8,345 nucleotides of DNA from an uncultured Bacilli bacterium (GCA_934102255.1 CAKOSN010000050.1:1-8345), one strand, 5' to 3'; shown: positions 1 to 5,723, numbered from the stretch's first letter. Notes: generated by a model not told the origin, from the letters alone. Numbers and translations: made by a program.

Positions 1-267
1 TTATTAAGAAGAGGTTATACTGTTTATGTTGGAAAGACTAAAGATTTAGAGGTTGATTTTGTTGCTAAGAATAGAGAGGGATTAAAGTATTATCAAGTGG
101 CACTTAGTGTAAGGGATGATAAAGTCTTAGAAAGAGAATTAAAATCATTACAAAAGACAGGAGATTTTTATCCTAAAATATTGCTTACAATGGATATGGA
201 TTTAGAAGCCGATTATAACGGGATAAAGAAGATAAATGTAGTTGATTGGTTATTAGGTAAAGAGTAA
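1..267 (+). CDS. C-terminal end of a DUF4143-type ATP-binding protein (5' truncated by window)
   Basis: An open frame runs from base 1 to TAA at 265-267 and gives 88 residues with no start, so the gene begins upstream of the window. The segment EVDFVA (residues 17-22), then YYQVA about ten residues later, then PKILLT and a final VDWLLGK, matches the C-terminal DUF4143 part of a large family of AAA-type ATPases. In these proteins the tail resembles a PD-(D/E)XK nuclease fold with an acidic E-x-D pair. Family members are usually about 400 residues, so most of the protein, including the Walker motifs, is out of view. Their cellular role is poorly known; many look like mobile or accessory genes. 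A strong terminator follows 14 bases after the stop, so this gene is transcriptionally separate from the next. The family call is from recognition of sequence style, not from a search. Confidence 0.8.
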   Translation, partial: LLRRGYTVYVGKTKDLEVDFVAKNREGLKYYQVALSVRDDKVLERELKSLQKTGDFYPKILLTMDMDLEADYNGIKKINVVDWLLGKE

Positions 268-280
268 TAAAGATAATATA

Positions 281-310
281 GTCATATTGTGGTTACAGTA
301 TGGCTTTTTT
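281..310 (+). terminator. Intrinsic terminator after the DUF4143 gene
   Basis: A 10-bp stem (281-290 with 295-304, including two G-U pairs) closes on a GGTT loop and is followed directly by six T residues (305-310). It sits 13 bases after the stop codon at 267 and just before a promoter, so it cleanly separates the two transcription units. Confidence 0.88.
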
Positions 311-315
311 AGCTA

Positions 316-344
316 TTGACAAATCAGTATATAAATATTAGATT
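316..344 (+). promoter_or_regulatory. Sigma-A type promoter for the metallopeptidase-like gene
   Basis: A perfect TTGACA (316-321) is followed after 17 bases by TAGATT (339-344), a 4/6 match to the -10 consensus. A ribosome binding site AGGAG (362-366) lies 9 bases before the ATG at 376. A second TATAAT (350-355) is too far from the -35 to pair with it. Confidence 0.6.
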
Positions 345-375
345 ATCTATATAATTTTAAAAGGAGTTTATATAG

Positions 376-960
376 ATGTTTAAGCATTATAAAAAATTAA
401 ATACTTATTTAAATGATATTTGTGTTTATTTAGAAAAATATCACCCTTATCTTGTACAATATATAAAAGAGTTGGTAATATTAAATAATAATATTTATTC
501 TATTATAAAAGATAAGGATTATACTGTTGATACTGATGATCAAGAAACAGATTATCTTACTTTTTTAGAAGTGTATGAGATGGCACGAAATATAATAGGT
601 AATATTGATAGTAGTTATATAAATGCTTATGATCAAATATTAAATAATGGGGAATTGGAATTTGGATATAATAAGGAATTTTCAGATTCTTCGGTAACAA
701 TTACGAGGACGAATCGGGAGATTAAAAGAATAATAAATATTGATAGAAGTTTTGATTATAATGAAGTAAGGACATTAGTTCATGAATTTATCCATTATAC
801 AGCCGGTCATTTTTTCAATAATAATAGATTCTTTTTATCAGAGTTTTTGGCTATATATTTTGAAATGATAGCAGTTAAAAAATTAGAAGATGATAATAAA
901 TTAGTAGATTATTATTTTCGCTTAAAAACATTAAGAAAAAGTGGTAATAGATTTTATTGA
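376..960 (+). CDS. HExxH zinc-metallopeptidase-like protein, N-terminal part ending at an in-frame TGA
   Basis: The ATG at 376 has a good Shine-Dalgarno site (AGGAG, 9-base gap). Residues 136-140 read HEFIH, the HExxH zinc-binding and catalytic motif of gluzincin-type peptidases. A downstream glutamate at 156 (in LSEF) or 163 could be the third zinc ligand. No signal peptide or membrane segment is evident, so the protein is probably cytoplasmic. The N-terminal 130 residues are mostly helical-looking and unrecognised. The frame stops at TGA 958-960 after 194 codons, but the same frame stays open to 1422, so the natural protein was probably 348 residues. The peptidase motif is complete before the stop. 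No substrate can be assigned. It could be a pseudogene, a truncated but functional enzyme, or a TGA-recoded gene. Confidence 0.65.
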   Translation: MFKHYKKLNTYLNDICVYLEKYHPYLVQYIKELVILNNNIYSIIKDKDYTVDTDDQETDYLTFLEVYEMARNIIGNIDSSYINAYDQILNNGELEFGYNKEFSDSSVTITRTNREIKRIINIDRSFDYNEVRTLVHEFIHYTAGHFFNNNRFFLSEFLAIYFEMIAVKKLEDDNKLVDYYFRLKTLRKSGNRFY

Positions 961-1422
961 TATGGGATTGTTCTTTTTGCTTATATAAGTTTTGGAAATA
1001 TAAACGAAGATACTTATAAAGATGTTTGCAGGGTATTTAAAAGTTTTAATCAGGAAAGTTTTAATAAACATTGTAGTTATGTTTATAAGGTTTTAAAGAA
1101 TATTGAAAATGAATCTAAGTATAAATTTACCGATGATTATGAATTAAGATGCAAAATGGCGGCAGCAAAATTTATGACTGGTGATTATTTATATATTGTT
1201 GGAGTAATACTTGCTATTTATGCTCATCAATATTGTGATAATAATGCTATTTTATATTTAAATAGTCATCTTAGTTCTTTTGATAATATGAATATAGAAG
1301 AGGTTTTGAATTATATAGGAATAGATATACATAATGAAGAATTTATGAAAGAGTTAGAAGCCGTATTGAATACTTATATTAATGATTGTAATCAAAAGGT
1401 TAAGATATTAAAAAGAATTTAA
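961..1422 (+). pseudogene. In-frame continuation of the metallopeptidase-like gene beyond the TGA
   Basis: This stretch is in exactly the same frame as the gene starting at 376, with no other stop until TAA at 1420-1422. It adds 153 residues with ordinary protein composition. Internal ATG codons exist, for example at 1156, but none has a ribosome binding site, so independent translation is unlikely. If TGA 958-960 is read as Trp, the junction is RFY-W-YGIV, which is a natural-looking helix. The simplest reading is a single TGG-to-TGA nonsense change in a 348-residue protein, hence a recent pseudogene. Sequencing error, readthrough or a code with TGA as Trp are alternatives. The C-terminal part is helical-looking and has no recognised motif. 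Confidence 0.6.
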
Positions 1423-1469
1423 TATTCATTTAATAATTTATTATATAATAATATTTAGTGAGGCATAGC

Positions 1470-2156
1470 ATGAATATATTAATTATTGAAGATGAAGAAA
1501 CGTTAGCCGATGTTATAAGGGTTAGTTTAGAAAATAATAACTATCAAGTAGAAATAGAAGGTAATGGCGAAGAAGGATATTATAAAGCTTTAAATGATAC
1601 TTATGATTTAATAATATTAGATGTTATGTTACCAGATATGGATGGTTTTACGATTTTAAAGAAATTAAGAGAAGATAAAATAAATACAAAGATTATTATG
1701 TTAACGGCTAAATCAACTTTAGATGATAAATTAGAAGGTTTAGAAAACGGTGCAAATGATTATATAACTAAGCCTTTTCATATAGAAGAATTAATAGCCA
1801 GAGTTAATATTCAACTAAAAGGTAGTAGTAGTAAAACTAATAAAGATATATTATCTTATAAAGATATAGAGTTAAATTTAAAGACTTCTTATTTAAGTTG
1901 TATAAATAATAATAATAAAGTATTACTAGTTAATAAAGAATTACTATTATTAGAATATTTAATAGTTAATAAAGACTTAATATTATCTAAAGATCAAATA
2001 TATAATAAGATATGGGGATTAGATAGTGAAATAGAATCTAATAATTTAGAAGTATATTTATCCTTTATTAGAAAGAAATTAAAAGCTATAGATTCTAAAG
2101 TAAATATTAAATCTTTAAGAAATATGGGATATAAGTTGGAGTATAAGGATGAATAA
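1470..2156 (+). CDS. OmpR/PhoB-family response regulator of a two-component system
   Basis: The protein has 228 residues from the ATG at 1470. That ATG is preferred over the in-frame GTG at 1458 because GTGAGG (1458-1463) is the Shine-Dalgarno site, 6 bases before it. Residues 1-115 form a receiver domain: acidic pair E7-D8, phospho-acceptor D51 in ILDVMLPDMDG, T79 in MLTA, and K101 in KPF. Residues from about 128 to 228 form a winged-helix DNA-binding domain, ending in the usual basic recognition helix and the wing motif RNMGYKLE. It would be phosphorylated by the partner kinase encoded immediately downstream and then bind promoter DNA. Its 3' end overlaps the kinase start by 8 bases, so the two are co-translated. 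The target genes are unknown; the adjacent surface-protein region is a candidate by position only. Confidence 0.95.
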   Translation: MNILIIEDEETLADVIRVSLENNNYQVEIEGNGEEGYYKALNDTYDLIILDVMLPDMDGFTILKKLREDKINTKIIMLTAKSTLDDKLEGLENGANDYITKPFHIEELIARVNIQLKGSSSKTNKDILSYKDIELNLKTSYLSCINNNNKVLLVNKELLLLEYLIVNKDLILSKDQIYNKIWGLDSEIESNNLEVYLSFIRKKLKAIDSKVNIKSLRNMGYKLEYKDE

Positions 2157-3360
2157 TTTAAAAAAGAAGGTATTTACTTTAATATTTGGTATCTTAAGTA
2201 TTAGTATATTAGGGTTTATTATAGTATTTAATGTAGGTAAGTATTTAGAATATAATAAGATTATTAGTAATAGTTTAAGAAACCTTTCAAATAATGAAGA
2301 GGATAAGAACAGATTAAATAAAGATAATGGTTTTAAAGATAATAATATAAGATATATGGATAAAGTTATATATACTTTACTTTTAAATAATGATAATAGT
2401 ATTAAAGAAGTTATTAATTTATCTAATAATAGTATAGATATAGATAGTATAAAATCATTAGGACAATCTATATTAAATAATAATAATATTAAAAAAGAAT
2501 ATATAGGTAATATTTATTTTAATAAATATAGTTATATTTATAGTAATAGTAAATATTTAATTATTATAGATAATAGTAGTATTCAAAATGGTTTATATAA
2601 TTATTTATTAATATCTTTAAGTTTATTTATTTTATTAGAAGTAATAGTTTATTTAATTAGTATGATATTAACTAGTTGGATTATTAAACCAGTAATAAAT
2701 AGTTTTGAAAAACAAAAAGAGTTTATAGCAGATGCTTCGCATGAGTTAAAGACTCCTTTATCGGTTATTATGGCTAGTAGTGAGGCTTTAGAAGATAATC
2801 TTAATGAGGTTAAATGGTTAAATAATATTAAAAGCGAGGCTAATAGAATGAATATATTAATAAAGAATTTATTAGAGTTAGCCTCTTTTGAAAAGAAAGA
2901 AACTTATATATTAAAGGAAGATGATTTATCTAAAGTAGTTTATCTGGCAGTATTAACATTTGATGCTAAAGCATATGAGAGTGATATAAAGTTAGAAAGT
3001 AAGATAGATAGTAATATTAAGTTTAATTTTGATACTTATTCAATAAATGAGTTAGTAGAGATTTTACTTGATAATGCTTTAAAACATGCGGATAAAAAAA
3101 GTACAATTGTTGTTAGTTTAAAGGAACAAGGTAATAATATAATACTTAGTGTTACTGATACAGGGGATATAATTCCTAAAGGGGAAGAAGAAAAGATATT
3201 TGAAAGGTTTTACCGGTTAGATAAATCTAGAAGTAGGAAAGAAAATAGATATGGTTTAGGACTTGCTATTGCTAAAAATATCGTAATTAATCATAATGGT
3301 AAAATATCGGCAGAAAGTGTTGGTAAGGTTACAACTTTTAAAGTTCTATTTAGAAAGTAG
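2149..3360 (+). CDS. Membrane sensor histidine kinase, partner of the upstream response regulator
   Basis: The protein has 403 residues. The ATG at 2149 overlaps the response-regulator stop, and GGAG (2138-2141) lies 7 bases upstream inside that gene. A membrane helix at residues 8-29 and another near 152-179 enclose a roughly 120-residue Asn-rich extracellular sensor region with no recognisable fold. The HisKA dimerisation domain carries the phospho-acceptor H198 in DASHELKTPL. The HATPase domain shows the N box (N309 in LLDNALKHA), a G1 box DTGD (337-340), the F box FERFYRLD (351-358) and the G2 box GLGLAIAK (369-376). The G1 box departs from DxGxG: the second glycine position is I341. This may weaken ATP handling or be a tolerated variant. 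No HAMP linker is clear, as the second helix runs almost directly into the H box. The ligand is unknown. Confidence 0.94.
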   Translation: MNNLKKKVFTLIFGILSISILGFIIVFNVGKYLEYNKIISNSLRNLSNNEEDKNRLNKDNGFKDNNIRYMDKVIYTLLLNNDNSIKEVINLSNNSIDIDSIKSLGQSILNNNNIKKEYIGNIYFNKYSYIYSNSKYLIIIDNSSIQNGLYNYLLISLSLFILLEVIVYLISMILTSWIIKPVINSFEKQKEFIADASHELKTPLSVIMASSEALEDNLNEVKWLNNIKSEANRMNILIKNLLELASFEKKETYILKEDDLSKVVYLAVLTFDAKAYESDIKLESKIDSNIKFNFDTYSINELVEILLDNALKHADKKSTIVVSLKEQGNNIILSVTDTGDIIPKGEEEKIFERFYRLDKSRSRKENRYGLGLAIAKNIVINHNGKISAESVGKVTTFKVLFRK

Positions 3361-3384
3361 GACTTTTTTAATATTTATAAAAAT

Positions 3385-3432
3385 AGTGGTATTATAATGA
3401 CCACTTCTGGTTATAATATATATATTTTTTAT
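3385..3432 (+). terminator. Possible terminator/attenuator with two competing hairpins after the kinase gene
   Basis: Two mutually exclusive stems overlap here. AGTGGT/ACCACT (3385-3390 with 3400-3405) is 6 bp. The alternative pairs TATTATA (3390-3396) with TATAATA (3412-3418), plus an inner ACC/GGT, and is followed by a TATATATTTTTT tail. The stems are AT-rich, so terminator strength is uncertain. Confidence 0.4.
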
Positions 3433-3433
3433 T

Positions 3434-3462
3434 ATTTTCATAGAGTTGAAAACTCTATGAAA
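3434..3462 (+). repeat. Left copy of a 29-bp palindromic inverted repeat
   Basis: This is a hairpin with a 12-bp perfect stem (3436-3447 with 3451-3462) and loop GAA. The whole 29 bases recur as an exact reverse complement at 3689-3717. There is no T-tract on either strand directly after the stem, so a simple terminator role is unlikely. Confidence 0.9.
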
Positions 3463-3688
3463 GCGAAAATACGGGTGGTTATTCTTATCTTATAATATAA
3501 ATATAGCATAAAAACATGGTAATTACTATAGTTTTTAAACTTGTTTATAGTCAATTTTCTAGTCAAAAATTTATGTAAAGTTGCCAGGGTTTATAAGCAT
3601 TTGCAGGCGTCAATTAAATTTTTCTTAAATTTCTATTGTGGTCAAATTCATGGTCAAATGGCCTTTTAGACAAGCATTCACCTAGGGT
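3463..3688. other. 226-bp segment bounded by inverted repeats: candidate invertible promoter or small mobile element
   Basis: The segment is bounded by 29/29 identical inverted repeats and contains no gene. A decent promoter on the minus strand (3525-3554) points away from the downstream surface gene. Inversion about the repeat centre would place it on the plus strand near 3597-3626, facing the gene at 3804. No invertase is in the window, and no target-site duplication is visible outside the repeats. The invertible reading is inference; a MITE-like insertion or a regulatory RNA remains possible. Confidence 0.45.
3525..3554 (-). promoter_or_regulatory. Minus-strand promoter inside the repeat-bounded segment
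   Basis: Read on the minus strand, TTGACT (3549-3554) is followed after 18 bases by TATAGT (3525-3530). Each is a 5/6 match to the sigma-A consensus. In the present orientation it fires toward the 3' end of the kinase gene, where no minus-strand gene is seen. Confidence 0.4.
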
Positions 3689-3717
3689 TTTCATAGAGTT
3701 TTCAACTCTATGAAAAT
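3689..3717 (-). repeat. Right copy of the 29-bp palindromic inverted repeat
   Basis: This is the exact reverse complement of 3434-3462, which is visible because the loop is TTC instead of GAA. The stem is 13 bp (3688-3700 with 3704-3716). It lies 87 bases before the start codon of the first variable surface protein. Confidence 0.9.
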
Positions 3718-3741
3718 GTAAAATAAATGTAAAGACATAAT

Positions 3742-3774
3742 TCGACAATATATATTAATATTCTTATCTATAAT
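3742..3774 (+). promoter_or_regulatory. Weak promoter candidate for the first variable surface gene
   Basis: A perfect TATAAT (3769-3774) lies 30 bases before the ATG at 3804. The best -35-like box, TCGACA (3742-3747), is 21 bases away, which is too far for a standard promoter, so an activator may be needed. A very similar ATTCTTATCT-TATAAT block also occurs at 3481-3496 inside the repeat-bounded segment. Confidence 0.35.
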
Positions 3775-3803
3775 AATTCTAGAAGGATGTGAGATTTATT
3801 TAG

Positions 3804-5153
3804 ATGAAAAAATTTAATAGAGAAAAGGCTTTAAGAAAAATAGAATTTCAAAGAAAATGGCGAAGATATTCTAGATATGTTTATATTGCGATGCCATGTG
3901 TATTATGTGGCATTTTAGGCTTATATTTAGCTTATTCTAAATTCTTTGTTACGCAAGAAAATGATGTGGTCCAGACAAAAGTTGGGGATTTTGTATATGG
4001 TGATGTTATTATCAATAACTATGTTAACGGCCAGTATACGGTAGAGGCACCTGCTAGAGGTACTGGTTATAAAGTGGATAAAATTGTCTGTGATAATGAC
4101 GCTGTTGGTGAATGGAGCGGTAAAGATTGGGGACCAATAATATCTAATGTAACCAGAAGAAGTAAATGTAATATTTATTTTGTCAATATTGTTGATAATG
4201 TAAATATTGGTAATGTTGCTGTTCCACTAGATTATTATGATAAATGTCCAACAGTAAATGCAGATGGCACCGTAACGGTTACTGAAGTCGAAAGTGAATA
4301 TGGTTATTTATGTAAAGCTAAAGATGCTTATGGTGATTCATATTATTATAGGGGTAATGTAACTAATAACTATGTAAAATTTGCTGGATTCTATTGGCGT
4401 ATAATTCGTATTAATGGCGATGGGACGGTAAGAGTTATATATGATGGCACAAGTGCTCATACAAATGGAGAGTCAAGTGAAGATAGGCAAATTGGCAAAA
4501 GTGCTTTTAATAGTAGTTATAACGACAATGCGTATGTCGGCTATATGTATGGTAAAACGGGCGCATCAACTTATGCGGCGACCCATGCCAATACCAATAA
4601 TTCAACAATAAAGATTTATCTTGATACATGGTATGAAAATAATATTAAAGGAACATCTAATGAACAATATATTGCTGATAATATTTTTTGCAATGATCGG
4701 AGTTTTGCCTCAAATAATAGTGGTATAGGCGCTGGAAAGAGTGAAACTTATTATCGTTGGTATAATTTTGCAGACAGTACTAATAACAATAAGATGATGT
4801 TAACATGTCCGCAAAAGAATGACGCGTTTACAGTAAATGATACTAGTAAAGGTAATGGTGCTTTAACTTATGGAGTAGGACTTGTAACAACCGATGAAGT
4901 TGTTTTAGCAGGAGGTTGGAATTTAGAAAATTCAAAATATTATCTGTATTCAGGACAGAATTATTGGACAATGTCCCCTTATTACTTCAATGGCAGCAAT
5001 GCTAATGAGTACCTTGTGCGCTCGAGTGGTTTCGCGAATTTTAACAGCCGTGTTTACGGCAGTATTGGTGCCCGTCCAGTTTTTAATCTGAAGTCTGAAG
5101 TACTGTTACAAGGTACAGGGACGGCATTTGACCCTTATCATCTTGCCTCATAG
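3804..5153 (+). CDS. Membrane-anchored surface protein 1 with C-terminal DGR-type variable lectin-like domain
   Basis: The protein has 449 residues. A strongly basic N-terminus (1-24) precedes one membrane helix (about 26-46), giving an N-in, C-out anchor; there is no LPXTG signal. Residues 64-126 form a small module with a Cys pair (C96, C122) and the motif GTGYKVDKIVC. From about 148 to the end lies a larger domain resembling DUF6273/formylglycine-enzyme-like C-type lectin folds: FYWRIIRINGDG (196-207), YWTMSP (387-392) and GARPVFNL (422-429). Residues 390-425 are the variable region (VR1), matching the template-like repeat at 5301-5410. Residues 148-389 are nearly identical to the paralogue at 5724-6986, whereas the N-terminal parts differ. 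The ribosome binding site is loose (AAGGA at 3783-3787, or GTGAG 10 bases from the ATG). The likely role is ligand binding outside the cell; the ligand is unknown. Confidence 0.85.
   Translation: MKKFNREKALRKIEFQRKWRRYSRYVYIAMPCVLCGILGLYLAYSKFFVTQENDVVQTKVGDFVYGDVIINNYVNGQYTVEAPARGTGYKVDKIVCDNDAVGEWSGKDWGPIISNVTRRSKCNIYFVNIVDNVNIGNVAVPLDYYDKCPTVNADGTVTVTEVESEYGYLCKAKDAYGDSYYYRGNVTNNYVKFAGFYWRIIRINGDGTVRVIYDGTSAHTNGESSEDRQIGKSAFNSSYNDNAYVGYMYGKTGASTYAATHANTNNSTIKIYLDTWYENNIKGTSNEQYIADNIFCNDRSFASNNSGIGAGKSETYYRWYNFADSTNNNKMMLTCPQKNDAFTVNDTSKGNGALTYGVGLVTTDEVVLAGGWNLENSKYYLYSGQNYWTMSPYYFNGSNANEYLVRSSGFANFNSRVYGSIGARPVFNLKSEVLLQGTGTAFDPYHLAS
4971..5079 (+). repeat. Variable region VR1 of a diversity-generating retroelement
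   Basis: The 109 nt encode residues 390-425 of surface protein 1 and align codon for codon with the AAY-rich repeat at 5301-5410. Over the first 32 codons, 18 of 37 template adenines are changed against 16 of 59 other bases (hand count). At the 16 AAY template codons VR1 has Y,Y,N,S,N,N,L,R,S,F,N,S,R,Y,G,I. The 3' end GGTGCCCGTCCAG is GC-rich and shared with VR2, as expected for an initiation-of-mutagenic-homing site. Confidence 0.82.
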
Positions 5154-5193
5154 AAGCAAAATTAATATTGCTTGTGCGATGGTTTCATGACTC

Positions 5194-5211
5194 AATGAAT
5201 CATCATTTGGC
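5194..5211 (+). repeat. Conserved 18-nt element downstream of VR1 gene
   Basis: AATGAATCATCATTTGGC recurs with one mismatch at 7025-7042 after the second surface gene, 115 and 107 bases past the respective VR ends. The core can fold as AATGA-ATCA-TCATT. DGR targets are known to carry a hairpin/cruciform just past the VR that promotes retrohoming; this could be a version of it, although it lies farther away than in the classic phage system. Confidence 0.5.
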
Positions 5212-5300
5212 TGTGGCGAAAATCTTTATATGATATAAGAAAGTTAGTAATATTATATAAAGTTGGTATGTCCTATAAACTATTGTTTGTTATTTTAGGC

Positions 5301-5410
5301 ATGTCGCCTAACAACTTTAACGGCAACAACGCTAATGAGCGCAATGTGAATTCGAATGGTAACGCAGATGGCAACAACAATGCGAATAACAGCAATGGGG
5401 GTCCGTCCAG
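5301..5410 (+). repeat. Template repeat (TR) of a diversity-generating retroelement
   Basis: This is a non-coding 110-nt near-copy of the VRs, from ATGTCGCCT to CCGTCCAG. Read in the VR frame, 16 of the first 32 codons are AAC or AAT, exactly where VR1 and VR2 differ from it and from each other. Invariant codons (MSP, F, G, A-x-E, V, G) are kept. AAY codons cannot give stops when A is randomised, a known design feature of DGR templates. The TR is 1 nt longer than the VRs near its 3' end (GGGGGTCCG against GGTGCCCG). A stem TTAGGC/GCCTAA (5295-5300 with 5306-5311) and a longer-range TAAAGTTG/CAACTTTA pairing (5258-5265 with 5312-5319) mark its 5' edge. The TR RNA would be copied by a DGR reverse transcriptase, which is not seen here. 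Confidence 0.82.
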
Positions 5411-5426
5411 ATTCCTACTAGGATAG

Positions 5427-5723
5427 ATAAAATCTATGACACTCAAAAAATGGCTAAGGCTTTTTATTGTAAGAAGTAGTTTTATGAAACTAGGAGAAAA
5501 TAACTATTTATGTCTTTAAAACAGAATAAAGACGTTACCGAACTTTTATAAAATAATCTAAAATTAGATTGGAAACAAGGATAAACCAGTGGTAATTAAC
5601 CAGAAAATATAGCATAGATACTTTTAGACATGATTTGAAAGTTAGATACCATGTTGGTGGTATTTAGGATTATGCGAAAGCATAATTCTAAATACTAATA
5701 AATTAATAGGAGAAATATTTATT
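5427..5723. other. Intergenic stretch between TR and second surface gene, no reverse transcriptase found
   Basis: In the usual DGR order the reverse transcriptase or Avd gene would follow the TR here. Only very short frames exist, for example ATG 5450 (9 codons) and ATG 5510 (13 codons), with stops in every frame and no RT motif such as the catalytic Y/F-x-D-D. The region ends with a strong hairpin (5660-5695) and the ribosome binding site of the next gene. It may contribute the 3' part of a structured TR RNA. Confidence 0.6.
5660..5695 (+). promoter_or_regulatory. Strong 16-bp hairpin with GAAA tetraloop in the leader of surface gene 2
   Basis: Bases 5660-5675 pair with 5680-5695 over 16 positions (one G-U, otherwise Watson-Crick) and close on a GAAA loop. 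No T-tract follows, so it is not a standard terminator. It ends 12 bases before the AGGAGA ribosome binding site (5708-5713) and could stabilise the mRNA, set the 3' end of a TR RNA, or bind a regulator. Confidence 0.7.

Larger units (their letters stand above)
3361..3803. other. 443-bp intergenic region without a convincing gene
   Basis: This stretch between the kinase and the first variable surface gene has no ORF above about 20 codons with a ribosome binding site. From left to right it holds a possible terminator, a 29-bp palindromic repeat, a 226-bp spacer with promoter-like elements on both strands, the inverted copy of the palindrome, and a TATAAT box (3769-3774) ahead of the surface gene. 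The spacer is less AT-rich than its surroundings between 3580 and 3690 and carries paired AGTCAA (3549, 3561) and GGTCAAAT (3640, 3652) motifs of unknown meaning. Confidence 0.7.

Noticed and set aside
1156..1422. Separate 88-residue gene
   Set aside because: It is in the same frame as the gene at 376 and directly continues it past the TGA; no ribosome binding site precedes the ATG at 1156.
1458..1469. GTG start at 1458 for the response regulator
   Set aside because: GTGAGG here is the Shine-Dalgarno site for the ATG at 1470, and the receiver-domain family begins at MNILIIEDE.
3434..3462. Palindrome as an intrinsic terminator of the kinase gene
   Set aside because: The stem is followed by GCGAAAATACGG, with no T-tract on either strand directly after it.
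3516..3578. 20-codon ORF within the repeat-bounded segment
   Set aside because: No ribosome binding site, no recognisable sequence, and length within chance for this composition.
3434..3717. CRISPR array from the repeated palindromes
   Set aside because: Only two copies, in inverted orientation and 226 bp apart, which is not array-like.
5301..5426. Small Asn-rich gene (41 codons) at the template repeat
   Set aside because: It has no ribosome binding site, its 5' edge is in a stem, and its sequence is explained by alignment to the two VRs as a template.
5427..5659. Degraded reverse transcriptase or Avd gene after the TR
   Set aside because: Translations in the three forward frames are full of stops and show no RT or Avd-like motif that I can recognise.
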